This document shows, in pieces, positions 44,907 through 52,657 of a stretch of DNA of 64,000 nt. The notes below the pieces were generated by a model that saw only the letters and a program-made list of their open reading frames with translations, was not told the origin of the DNA and ran no database searches. Both the position numbers and the translations under genes were made by a program. The stretch is from Umezawaea beigongshangensis (lineage in GTDB: Bacteria; Actinomycetota; Actinomycetes; Mycobacteriales; Pseudonocardiaceae), in contig NZ_JAEIOJ010000001.1 in assembly GCF_016464305.1 (NCBI RefSeq), forward strand, positions 642,685 to 706,684, written 5' to 3'. Numbering within the stretch: the stretch's first letter is position 1; each line of letters starts with the position of its first letter.

Positions 44907-46294
44907 CTCGCCATCTCCTTCGCGGTGTCGGCGGGGTCGCCCCGCTCGGTCAGGTCTTCCAGGGAACGCCCGGCCGTCGACAGGCCGAACACCACCACGC
45001 ACACCACGCCGACCGTGAGCACCGCCGTGGTCAGGCCGAACACGCCCGCGAAGCCCAGGCTCGCGGCGGACAGGCCGATGATCGTGGGGGCGAGGATGCT
45101 GCCGACGCGCCCGAACGCGCTGGACAGGCCGGTTCCGCTGGCGCGGATCCAGGTCGGGAACACCTCGGGGGTGTAGGAGTAGACGCCCGCGTAGGTGCCG
45201 TTGAGGAAGAACGACAGCACCGCGCCCGCGATCGTGATGGTCAGCGGGGTGTCCATCTGGGACAGCCAGAACGCGCTGACCGCCGAGCCGGCCAGGTAGA
45301 TCGCGATGGTGTTCTTGCGGTCCAGCCGCTCGCTGAGCCAGGCGGCGGAGAAGTAGCCGGGGATCTGCGCCAGGTAGATGATGATCGAGAACTCGAAGCT
45401 CTTCGTCACGGTGATGCCGCGCTGCACCAGCAGCGTGGGAATCCAGGAGAAGAAGCCGTAGTAGGAGAACGTGATGACGAACCACACCAGCCAGATCACG
45501 GCGGTGCGCTTGGCCATCGCCGGGCTCCACAGGAACTTCAGCGCGCTGACCAGCGTGACCTTCGGCGTCTCCACGACGGGCTGCGCGGCGGTCCGCGGCA
45601 CCGGCGGCAGCGGCTCGCCGGTGGCCTTCTCCACGCGTCGCTCCAGGTCGGAGACGACCTTCTCGGCCTCGTCGAGGCGACCGTTCTGCACGAGGAAGCG
45701 CGGCGACTCCGGCAGCGACCGCCGCCACCACAGCAGCATCACGATCGGCAGCGCGGTGATGAGCTGCGCGATGCGCCAGCCGTCCTCGGAGATCGGCACG
45801 ACGAACCGGCCGATGAGCGCGGCCATGACGAACCCGAACGAGAAGAACCCGGCCAGCGCGCCCACGAACCAGCCGCGGCGCTTGGCCGGGACGAACTCCG
45901 ACAGGAACGGCGCGATGATCGCGCTCTCCGCGCCCGCTCCGGCTCCGGCGAGCACGCGGGCGCCCAGGAAGACCTCGTAGGTCGGCGAGAACGCGGCGAT
46001 CACCGAGAACACGGCGTAGAAGGCCAGCGCGTACATCATGACCTTCTTGCGGCCGATGCGGTCGCCGAGCAGGCCCGCGGTGGCCGCGCCGAACAGGAAG
46101 CCGAACGGAGTCGCGGACCCGATCAGCCCGAGGTGGGCGTTGTCGAGTCCCCAGACCTGCTGCGCGCTGGGCAGCAGGAAGGCGACGACGGCGGAGTCCA
46201 TGCCGTCGAAGGTGTAGCCGAGCCCGCCGATGAGCAGCAGGCCGTAGTGCGGACGACTCAGCGGGAGTCTGTCCAGTCGGGCCAACAGGGTCAT
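44903..46294 (-). CDS. MFS transporter (sugar/acid porter type)
   Basis: The 463-residue protein has 12 predicted transmembrane helices. It has MFS signatures GLLGDRIGRKKVMMYAL after helix 2 and ESPRFLVQNGRLDEAEKVV in the long central loop, both typical of the sugar porter/aromatic acid branch. It likely imports the substrate of the downstream amidohydrolase. The gene is first in the operon and divergent from the RpiR-type gene. Confidence 0.9.
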   Translation of the reverse strand: MTLLARLDRLPLSRPHYGLLLIGGLGYTFDGMDSAVVAFLLPSAQQVWGLDNAHLGLIGSATPFGFLFGAATAGLLGDRIGRKKVMMYALAFYAVFSVIAAFSPTYEVFLGARVLAGAGAGAESAIIAPFLSEFVPAKRRGWFVGALAGFFSFGFVMAALIGRFVVPISEDGWRIAQLITALPIVMLLWWRRSLPESPRFLVQNGRLDEAEKVVSDLERRVEKATGEPLPPVPRTAAQPVVETPKVTLVSALKFLWSPAMAKRTAVIWLVWFVITFSYYGFFSWIPTLLVQRGITVTKSFEFSIIIYLAQIPGYFSAAWLSERLDRKNTIAIYLAGSAVSAFWLSQMDTPLTITIAGAVLSFFLNGTYAGVYSYTPEVFPTWIRASGTGLSSAFGRVGSILAPTIIGLSAASLGFAGVFGLTTAVLTVGVVCVVVFGLSTAGRSLEDLTERGDPADTAKEMAR

Positions 46295-46340
46295 GGCACA
46301 CCTTCCCGTGTCTCTGACCAGCGCGGTTGATGACGGGCAA

Positions 46341-46368
46341 CGTATAGTGCAGATTCACAGATCCGCAA
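46341..46368 (-). promoter_or_regulatory. Candidate promoter of the MFS-GAF-amidohydrolase operon
   Basis: On the minus strand TTGCGG (46363-46368) and TATACG (46341-46346) are separated by 16 bp, 47-74 bases upstream of the transporter start. TGCA repeats nearby (46348, 46376) could be bound by the divergent regulator. Confidence 0.5.
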
Positions 46369-46438
46369 GAGTCTTTGCATTTCTGTCGCGCAACGACCGC
46401 GTACCGTGTCTCCTTCGACCACTCCGGGAGGATGCGAC

Positions 46439-47320
46439 GTGACGGACCGTGCTGCCGCCGACGGCTTCGAGGACTGGCTGCGCGACCGGGTGCCCGAACG
46501 TGGACTGCGCCCCAAGGCCGCCGCCGTGCTGGAGGTGCTGCTGACCCAGCCGCGCCGGGCGTCGTTCGGCTCCACGGTCGAGCTGGCGCAGCTCGCGGGC
46601 GTGAACATCGCGACGGTGACCCGCACGGCGCAAGCCCTGGGCTTCGCGGGCTGGCCCGCGTTGCAGCAGGAACTGCGTGCCCGCTACCTGTCCTCGCTGA
46701 GCGCGCCGCAGGTGGCGGCCGAGCACCACGGCGTCGGCTCACCGGGCGCGGCCTCGCTGCGCCGCGACCTGGACAGCCTCGCCGTGCTGAACCGCCGCTT
46801 CGACGAGAGCGTGGTGGCGACCATCGCACACGCAGTCGCGGAGGCGCGGCGCACCATCGTGATCGCCGACGGCAGCTACGCGGCGGTGGGCATCGCGCTG
46901 GCCCACAACGCCAGGCTGGCCGGTTACGACGTGCTGGCCGTGACGGCGGGCGACGCGGAGCTGGCGAACGCCGTGGCGAGCCTGGACTCGCGCGACGTGC
47001 TGATCGCGATCAGCTTCTGGCGGCTGTACGAGAGCACGGTCCTGGCCGCGAACGAGGCCCGCTCACGTGGCGCGAGGGTGTTCGCGGTGACCGACGCGGC
47101 GAGCCCGGCCCTGGCGGGCGCGGCGGAGGAGATCGTGCTGGTCCCGGCGGAGGGCGTCGCGTTCTTCCCGTCCCTCACGGCCGGAATGGCCGTGGCCCAA
47201 GCGGTGGTGGCCCAACTGGCGACCGTGGACCCGGCCCGGACAGCGGCGTCGATCGAAGCGGCGGAAGCGATGTGGTCGAAGTTCGGCCTCCTGCACCGGA
47301 GGCCGACGCAGGGGACGTGA
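46439..47320 (+). CDS. RpiR/MurR-family transcriptional regulator
   Basis: The 293-residue protein has an N-terminal HTH_6 domain (about 15-90: ASFGSTVELAQLAGVNIATV, TRTAQALGFAGWPALQQELR). A SIS sugar-isomerase domain lies at about 125-265 (TIVIADGSYAAVGIALAHNA, RDVLIAISFWRLYESTVLAA). SIS domains sense phosphosugars or related ligands. Divergent from the MFS operon, it is its likely regulator. The GTG at 46439 is preceded by GGGAGG. A 65-bp duplicate of its 3' end occurs at 49105-49169. Confidence 0.9.
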   Translation: MTDRAAADGFEDWLRDRVPERGLRPKAAAVLEVLLTQPRRASFGSTVELAQLAGVNIATVTRTAQALGFAGWPALQQELRARYLSSLSAPQVAAEHHGVGSPGAASLRRDLDSLAVLNRRFDESVVATIAHAVAEARRTIVIADGSYAAVGIALAHNARLAGYDVLAVTAGDAELANAVASLDSRDVLIAISFWRLYESTVLAANEARSRGARVFAVTDAASPALAGAAEEIVLVPAEGVAFFPSLTAGMAVAQAVVAQLATVDPARTAASIEAAEAMWSKFGLLHRRPTQGT

Positions 47321-47384
47321 GCGAGGTCGGGCAAAGGCATCCTGAAACGCCGGTATGCTCGGTATAGGTGCAGGTCAAGAAGTG

Positions 47385-48082
47385 TCTTCCCCGCGCGAGC
47401 GGGGGTGTTCCCTCCCTCCGGGACAGGCCACCGCCGACGACGTGGTCTTCCCCGCGCGAGCGGGGGTGTTCCGTCCTGCATCGTCGCCCTGCTCAAAAAC
47501 CAAGCGTCTTCCCCGCGCGAGCGGGGGTGTTCCGTCCGCGTAGCCGTTGGCCTTGAGCCACGCGCGGTCTTCCCCGCGCGAGCGGGGGTGTTCCGGGTAC
47601 GAGCCAGGACTCTCCGACATCCTCGACGTCTTCCCCGCGCGAGCGGGGGTGTTCCCACCCGGCCGCTGTGCGTGCGGGAGCTGCCCGAGTCTTCCCCGCG
47701 CGAGCGGGGGTGTTCCCACGCGTAACGTTCCTCTTGTCAGCAACACGCAGTCTTCCCCGCGCGAGCGGGGGTGTTCCCGCCGCCGCCACCGTGTGCCCGT
47801 CCACGATGTGGTCTTCCCCGCGCGAGCGGGGGTGTTCCTGGTTAGCGTTCATCGGCACCGCCGTTCACGCGGTCTTCCCCGCGCGAGCGGGGGTGTTCCC
47901 AGCTCGCGCTCGTCGGCGCAGACCGGCCAGGTGTCTTCCCCGCGCGAGCGGGGGTGTTCCCACCGTGTCCGTCTACCTGGACAAGCTCCGCGAGTCTTCC
48001 CCGCGCGAGCAGGGGTGTTCCCCTACGGACTCAAAATCCGTCCAGTGTGCGTTCGTCTTCCCCGCGCGAACGGGGTGGTTCG
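47385..48082 (+). CRISPR. Type I-E-like CRISPR array, 12 repeats and 11 spacers, no adjacent cas genes
   Basis: Twelve 28-bp repeats begin GTCTTCCCCGCGCGAGCGGG and end GGTGTTCC. Starts are 47385, 47446, 47506, 47567, 47628, 47689, 47750, 47811, 47872, 47933, 47994 and 48055. Spacers are 33 bp, except the second (32 bp). Repeat sequence and direction match type I-E arrays. Repeats 1-10 are uniform, the 11th has one change and the 12th several, so the leader end is at the left and the oldest spacer at 48022-48054. Only 64 bp separate the array from rpiR. No cas gene is in the window. Confidence 0.98.
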
Positions 48083-48171
48083 CCGCCATCGAGGAGGGCC
48101 GGAGCCCGGCCTCAATGGCGGCGCCCTGGTAGACAGCTCCTATCTTCTGCTGCTGGTCCGGGGGCCCGGCC

Positions 48172-48903
48172 TCACTTCAGGTGCCGGGCGAAGAACCGGT
48201 TCACCTCGTCCCCCTCGAACTGCGGGACGCCGGTGTGCCCGCCCGTGTTGGCGTGCAACGTCTTCTCCTCGGAGCCGAAGGCGTCGAACAGGTCCAGGGC
48301 CAACTGCCGGTCGTTTCCTTCGTCGTCCCACTGAAGCAGGACCAGCAGCGGAATGGCGACCTGCCGGGCCTCCTCGAACATGGTGCGGGGCACGAAACTC
48401 CCGGCGAACAGGAGGGCGGCCGAGATACGTGGCTCGACCACCGCCAGCCGAAGACCGATGGCGATCACTCCTCCTGCGTAACCGACCTGCCCGCCGATCT
48501 CGGGCAGCGGAAGGAGGGCGTTCAGGAGGGCCTGCCACTCCGGGACCGCCTTCTCGACCAGCGGGAGAACGAGTCGGTCGACGATGTCGTCGTCTACCGG
48601 CTCACCAGCCTCCAGCGCCCGGTGCAGGTCGACGCGAGCCTCCTCGGCGACAGCGGAACGGGGCCGGTCACCGCCCCCGGGAAGTTCGATGGTGGCCGCT
48701 GCGAAGCCGTCCGCTACGGAGTGCCGGGCCCGAGCTGCCAGCCGGGGGTACATCCTGTGCAGTCCGCCGGGGTGGCCGAGCAGGATCAACGGGACGGGTG
48801 CGGATGCAGATTCAGGCGTCCACAAAATGCCGGGAATCTCACCGAGGGTGAATTCGCGTTCGAGGACACCGTCATCGAGACGCTGTTCGGAAGTGAATCG
48901 CAT
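48172..48903 (-). CDS. Alpha/beta-hydrolase-fold protein, nucleophile apparently lost
   Basis: The 243-residue protein has the dienelactone-hydrolase-like fold. It has VPLILLGHPGGLHRMYPRLA, the nucleophile-elbow region GGQVGYAGGVIAIGLRLAVV, VLLQWDDEGNDRQLALDLFD for the acid and ANTGGHTGVPQFEGDEV for the His. In active relatives the elbow is GxSxG, whereas here the Ser position reads GYAGG, so it may be inactive or use another residue. It sits alone between the CRISPR array and the rpiR-tail duplicate. Confidence 0.78.
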   Translation of the reverse strand: MRFTSEQRLDDGVLEREFTLGEIPGILWTPESASAPVPLILLGHPGGLHRMYPRLAARARHSVADGFAAATIELPGGGDRPRSAVAEEARVDLHRALEAGEPVDDDIVDRLVLPLVEKAVPEWQALLNALLPLPEIGGQVGYAGGVIAIGLRLAVVEPRISAALLFAGSFVPRTMFEEARQVAIPLLVLLQWDDEGNDRQLALDLFDAFGSEEKTLHANTGGHTGVPQFEGDEVNRFFARHLK

Positions 48904-49219
48904 GGTCGTGCCTTTCGGGAGTGCTCGTGAACGGCGCTCCCGGACGACCTATCGCCCGACCATGACCCCTGAGAGGAGCACCCATGTCGATACGTTCACG
49001 GGTACCACCTCCTCGATCTCTCGCACGGCCGCCGGGAAAGTAGCAGTGGTCGCCGTGGTCCACCAACAGGTTTTAGCGGAGGCTCCGAGGCTGGCGGGCG
49101 CACGGCGGAGGCGATGTGGTCGAAGTTGGGCCTCCTGCACCGGCGGCCCACGCAGGGGGCGTGAGCGAGAGGCTCTGGACGCCGGGGGCCGTCCGGGGCA
49201 GGGTCCAGCTCGGAGAGGG
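48904..49219. other. 316-bp spacer with an rpiR-tail remnant
   Basis: No gene is supported. The right part (49105-49169) is a degraded copy of the rpiR 3' end. The left part presumably holds the promoter of the hydrolase gene but shows no clear hexamers. Confidence 0.5.
49105..49169 (+). pseudogene. 65-bp duplicate of the rpiR 3' end
   Basis: This stretch matches 47261-47325 at 60 of 65 positions, including the EAMWSKFG-coding part, the stop codon and the following GCGAG. Only the last 20 codons are present, so it is a remnant in the same orientation as rpiR. Confidence 0.88.
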
Positions 49220-49600
49220 TCAGAATCCCTGGCCGCGCTGCTGGTTCCGGTTCGAGTTGACCGCCCACACGATGAGCCACACGATGCCCCACCACCCGCA
49301 GGAGAAGATGGTCAGAATCAGGTGCAGCACGTGGTTGGTGACGACCCTCCCCTGCATTCCGACCACGTTGACCTGGGTGAACTGCTGCGGTGGCGGGTAG
49401 CCGTACGGCGAGGGCTGCGGATATGGCGACTGCTGGACGTACGGCGGCGGCTGGACGTAGGGCTGTTGCTGGACGTAGGGCTGCGGCGGTGCTTGGTAGG
49501 GCTGCACCGGGTACGCCCCCGACTGCGGCCCGGACGGGTACTGCCACTCACTGGTCGGTTGCTGGTTAGCGGGAGGCTGCTGGGGGTACGGGCTCGACAC
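49220..49600 (-). CDS. Pro/Gln/Tyr-rich protein with C-terminal membrane segment
   Basis: The 126-residue protein has a long N-terminal tail of PYVQQ, YPQP and PPPYV repeats (about 1-75). A single strongly hydrophobic segment follows (about 90-113, LHLILTIFSCGWWGIVWLIV), then a short basic end. Such tails with a C-terminal anchor are common in actinobacteria and probably mediate protein contacts at the membrane. The start is GTG at 49600 after AGGAG. No function is known. Confidence 0.75.
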   Translation of the reverse strand: MSSPYPQQPPANQQPTSEWQYPSGPQSGAYPVQPYQAPPQPYVQQQPYVQPPPYVQQSPYPQPSPYGYPPPQQFTQVNVVGMQGRVVTNHVLHLILTIFSCGWWGIVWLIVWAVNSNRNQQRGQGF

Positions 49601-49665
49601 GCGGTGCTCCTAGAGGCAAGAGGCGGCACTGCTGCATGTCGTTTCCCGCACGCTGATCGTTTCCG

Positions 49666-49869
49666 TCACGCTGAATTCGACGAAACCTCGCGCCTGGGCC
49701 GGGGGGTGAGGAATCGGATCCACGCGATGGCGGGGAAGTTCAGAGTCGGTCCAGCGGTGTTCTTCGAGTCGCGTACCAGGAGACGGGCGTTCGACCAGGC
49801 CAACTCGACGCAGTTGGTGCCCTCGCCCCCGCTGTAGCTGCTCTTACGCCACCTCGTGTCCTCCAGCAT
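49666..49869 (-). CDS. DUF397 protein
   Basis: The 67-residue protein matches DUF397: RWRKSSYSGGEGTNCVELAW, then LLVRDSKN and a C-terminal AIAWIRFL. DUF397 proteins are partners of adjacent XRE regulators in actinomycetes and influence development and antibiotic production. It overlaps the 3' end of the upstream XRE gene by 26 bp, so the two are coexpressed. Confidence 0.92.
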   Translation of the reverse strand: MLEDTRWRKSSYSGGEGTNCVELAWSNARLLVRDSKNTAGPTLNFPAIAWIRFLTPRPRREVSSNSA

Positions 49870-50713
49870 CGCGATCCTCCCGCAGTCGGTCGTACCTGTC
49901 CGCCCACTGGACGAACACCGACTGGGATTCTTCCCTACCGAGGGCGAGTCGAGCGAGTACGGCGAGGCTCTGTTCGTACGCCCGAGTGGCCTCCGGCGTT
50001 TCCAGGAACAGCGACACAGGACCCGTTTCGGCGTAGGTGACCGCTGGGTGCTCCAGGTAGGACATGTGGGCGAAGGAAGCCCACAAGACCGGGTCGTTGC
50101 CCGCCGAGAACGGAACGACCCGCAGTCTCAGCCGTGCCGAGTTGCTGCTCATGGCCAGACTGACCATCTGCTCGTACATCACCTGCGGCCCGCCTACCGG
50201 GCACCGCAGGGCCGCTTCGTGGATGAAGAACTCGGAGTCCGGACCGCTCGGACCGTGCAGGATCGTCTGCCTGTCCATGCGGAGCTGAACGCTCGATTCT
50301 CTGGCGTGCGGCCCGTGCACGGCTCGCGCGTACTCGCGGGTCTGCAACAGGCCCGGCACGACCATCGGCTCGTAACTGCGGATCGCGTCCGCCGTGCGTT
50401 CGTGCAGGATCAGGCAGCGCAGGCTGTCCGGCATACCCACGGCGTGCGGGCGCACCACGCAGCCGCGCTCCTGCTCGGCGGCCAGGGCCGCGATGCGCTG
50501 GAACGTGGCGTCGTCCACGCCGCAGTGGCCGGTCATCCGGCCGATGTCGAAGTCACCGGTGCGGCGCGTGCCGTGCTCCAGCTTGGAGATCTTCGCCTCG
50601 GACCAGCCGAGCACCTCCGCCATCGACGTCGCGGTGATGCCCGCGTCGCGCCGGGCGCGGGCCAGCGCGTCTCCGAGTTCTCGGCTCAGGGCCGTCGACG
50701 TCCTTCGTTGCAC
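49844..50713 (-). CDS. XRE-family regulator with DUF5753 domain (Scr1-type)
   Basis: The 289-residue protein has an XRE helix-turn-helix at about 10-65 (LGDALARARRDAGITATSMA, EVLGWSEAKISKLEHGTR). A DUF5753 domain lies at about 100-280 (YEPMVVPGLLQTREYARAVH, SVQLRMDRQ, MSSNSARLRLRVVPFSAG). With the overlapping DUF397 gene it forms the common actinomycete regulatory pair. The GTG at 50713 is the likely start; the frame runs open further upstream without protein-like sequence. Confidence 0.92.
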   Translation of the reverse strand: MQRRTSTALSRELGDALARARRDAGITATSMAEVLGWSEAKISKLEHGTRRTGDFDIGRMTGHCGVDDATFQRIAALAAEQERGCVVRPHAVGMPDSLRCLILHERTADAIRSYEPMVVPGLLQTREYARAVHGPHARESSVQLRMDRQTILHGPSGPDSEFFIHEAALRCPVGGPQVMYEQMVSLAMSSNSARLRLRVVPFSAGNDPVLWASFAHMSYLEHPAVTYAETGPVSLFLETPEATRAYEQSLAVLARLALGREESQSVFVQWADRYDRLREDRDAGGHEVA

Positions 50714-50868
50714 CCCACCACGGTACGACCCCCGAGCAGCCCCTTCCAGGATGCCGCTCGATCTCCACCCGATCGAAAATTTTGGCCAGTGGTACAGAAA
50801 CGAGTACGGGTGAGGTCCGTCCACAGAGTACGTCCACTGTGGATGTAGTGGTGATCGGCGGACTTCGG

Positions 50869-51117
50869 TCACCGCGCGGTGTGGACCGCCCCGCACGGCA
50901 CCGGGCGCAGGACCGGGCGGTACGTCCGACCGACGTGACGTGCGGGCTCTTCGCGTCCGGCGACGACGAGGAGTTCGTCCCGCACGCGCCGGGCGTCGCG
51001 GTCGACCACGCCCACGTGTCCGGCCAGGTGGGGGCGGGACCGGCGCGAGTGGTTGCGCTCCAGGCCGTAGACGACGAGGGCGACGAGGAGGAGGGGAAGA
51101 AGCGCTGCTGAGGTCAT
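50869..51117 (-). CDS. Small single-pass membrane protein
   Basis: From the ATG at 51117 the frame encodes 82 residues. An N-terminal hydrophobic helix (TSAALLPLLLVALVVYGLER) is followed by a charged His/Arg-rich region. No family is recognised. It is divergent from the GlxA-type regulator, whose start is 87 bp away. The opposite-strand frame over the same bases lacks a hydrophobic segment and ribosome site, so this strand is preferred. Confidence 0.5.
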   Translation of the reverse strand: MTSAALLPLLLVALVVYGLERNHSRRSRPHLAGHVGVVDRDARRVRDELLVVAGREEPARHVGRTYRPVLRPVPCGAVHTAR

Positions 51118-51203
51118 GGCAGTAAGTGTGCGCTCGTACAATTAGCGCCACGAGTGGCAGTTCTGTCGTTGTGCATCCAAATCCTGCCAGCTACGCTGCG
51201 GGC

Positions 51204-52157
51204 ATGTTGCAGACGATCGCCGTGGTCCTGATCGACGGCATGGCGCCGTTCGAGTTCGGGGTGGTGTGCGAGATCTTCGGCATCGACCGCACCGAGGAGG
51301 GCGTGCCCGCGTTCGACTTCCGCGTGTGCGGCGAACGCGCCGGTGAACCGCTCCGGGCGAACGTCGGGGTGCAGGTGACGCCGCAGCACGGGCTGGACGC
51401 GCTGGTCGACGCCGACCTGGTGGCACTGCCCGCCGCGACCATCCGCGAGGACTACCCGCTGGCCGTGCTGGAGGCCGTGCGCGCCGCCCACGCGCGAGGC
51501 GCGACGCTGCTCACCGTGTGCAGCGGCGCGTTCCTGCTCGGAGCCGCCGGGCTGCTCGACGGCAGGCGCTGCACCACCCACTGGCGGCACGCCGACCACC
51601 TCGCGCGCCGCTTCCCCTCCGTCGTGGTCGACCCGGACGTGCTGTTCGTGGACGACGGCGACATCATCACCAGCGCGGGCACCGCGGCGGGCATCGACGC
51701 GTGCCTGCACCTCGTGCGCCGCGAACTGGGCAGTGCGGTGGCCAACGCGATCGCCCGGCGCATGGTCGTGCCGCCGCAGCGCGACGGCGGCCAGCGGCAG
51801 TACGTGCAGATGCCGGTGCCGGAGTGCAGGGCCGACGGGCTCGACCCCGTGCTGACCTGGATGCTCGACAACCTCGCCGAGGAGCACAGCGTCGCGAGTC
51901 TCGCCGCGCGCGCCCAGATGTCGGAGCGCACGTTCGCCCGCCGGTTCGTCGCCGAGACCGGCACGACCCCGCACCGGTGGCTGTCCACGCAGCGCGTGCT
52001 GCACGCGCGACGGCTGCTGGAGGAGACGCAGCTCGGGCTGGAGACCGTCGCCCGCCAGTGCGGTTTCGGCACGTCCGCCCTGCTGCGCCACCACTTCCAC
52101 CGGGTCGTGGGCGTGGCCCCCAACGACTACCGCCGCACCTTCTCCTCCGTGTCCTGA
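51204..52157 (+). CDS. GlxA-family (DJ-1/PfpI plus AraC) transcriptional regulator
   Basis: The 317-residue protein joins a DJ-1/PfpI-like ligand domain (about 1-170, with the elbow TVCSGAFLLGAAGLLDGRRC, then TTHWR) to a C-terminal AraC helix-turn-helix pair (about 215-310). That pair includes LAARAQMSERTFARRFVAET and VARQCGFGTSALLRHHFHRV. Such regulators often activate genes for nitrogenous metabolites. The target here is unknown. It converges with ogt, with 7 bp between the stops. The start ATG at 51204 gives the family N-terminus. Confidence 0.9.
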   Translation: MLQTIAVVLIDGMAPFEFGVVCEIFGIDRTEEGVPAFDFRVCGERAGEPLRANVGVQVTPQHGLDALVDADLVALPAATIREDYPLAVLEAVRAAHARGATLLTVCSGAFLLGAAGLLDGRRCTTHWRHADHLARRFPSVVVDPDVLFVDDGDIITSAGTAAGIDACLHLVRRELGSAVANAIARRMVVPPQRDGGQRQYVQMPVPECRADGLDPVLTWMLDNLAEEHSVASLAARAQMSERTFARRFVAETGTTPHRWLSTQRVLHARRLLEETQLGLETVARQCGFGTSALLRHHFHRVVGVAPNDYRRTFSSVS

Positions 52158-52164
52158 CGGGTCG

Positions 52165-52653
52165 TCAGAAGGCCGCCAGCGCACCCCGTTCCAGGTCCAG
52201 CAGGTGACGCTTGCGCTCCAGGCCGCCGCCGTAGCCGGTCAGGCTTCCGGTGGAACCGACGACCCGGTGGCACGGCACGACGATGCCGATCGGGTTGCGA
52301 CCGTTGGCCAGGCCGACCGCGCGCGACGCCGCGGGGCTGCCGACGCGGTCGGCGAGCTGCCCGTAGGTGATCGTCGTGCCGTGCGGGATGTCCTGGAGAG
52401 CGCGCCAGACCCGCTGCTGGAACGGGGTGCCCACGAAGTGCAGGGGCAGGTCGAACCTCGTGAGCGCGCCGTCGAAGTAGGCGCGGAGCTGCCGCCGCGT
52501 CTCGTCGAACACCGGCGCGTCGTCGCGTTCGCCGAACGACTCCTGCGGCGGCCGGTGCCGCTGCTGCTCCATGTACAGCCCCGACAACGCGTCGTCGACG
52601 GCGACCAGGGTGAGCGTCCCGACGGGACTGTCCACCTCGGTGTGCGTGATCAT
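52165..52653 (-). CDS. ogt: Methylated-DNA--protein-cysteine methyltransferase
   Basis: The 162-residue protein repairs O6-alkylguanine by accepting the alkyl group on Cys. It has the active-site NPIGIVVPCHRVVGSTGSLT (PCHR) and the helix-turn-helix ITYGQLADRVGSPAASRAVG. The N-terminal domain is present at normal length. It lies five bases downstream of the Ada-AlkA gene and forms an alkylation-repair operon with it. Confidence 0.95.
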   Translation of the reverse strand: MITHTEVDSPVGTLTLVAVDDALSGLYMEQQRHRPPQESFGERDDAPVFDETRRQLRAYFDGALTRFDLPLHFVGTPFQQRVWRALQDIPHGTTITYGQLADRVGSPAASRAVGLANGRNPIGIVVPCHRVVGSTGSLTGYGGGLERKRHLLDLERGALAAF

Positions 52654-52657
52654 CACT

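Noticed and set aside
47355-47858. Short overlapping frames on both strands with repeated PRASGGV, SPRERG, NTPARAGKT and GTPPLARGR blocks
   Set aside because: They are translations of the CRISPR repeats; the 61-bp period and lack of ribosome sites rule out genes.
47321-49219. Possible cas genes next to the CRISPR array
   Set aside because: All flanking frames were read. Only rpiR, the hydrolase and the rpiR remnant are present, with no Cas3, Cascade, Cas1 or Cas2 motif.
50782-51111. A 109-residue plus-strand frame opposite the small membrane protein
   Set aside because: The minus-strand frame has a proper hydrophobic helix and start, and the plus frame has neither.
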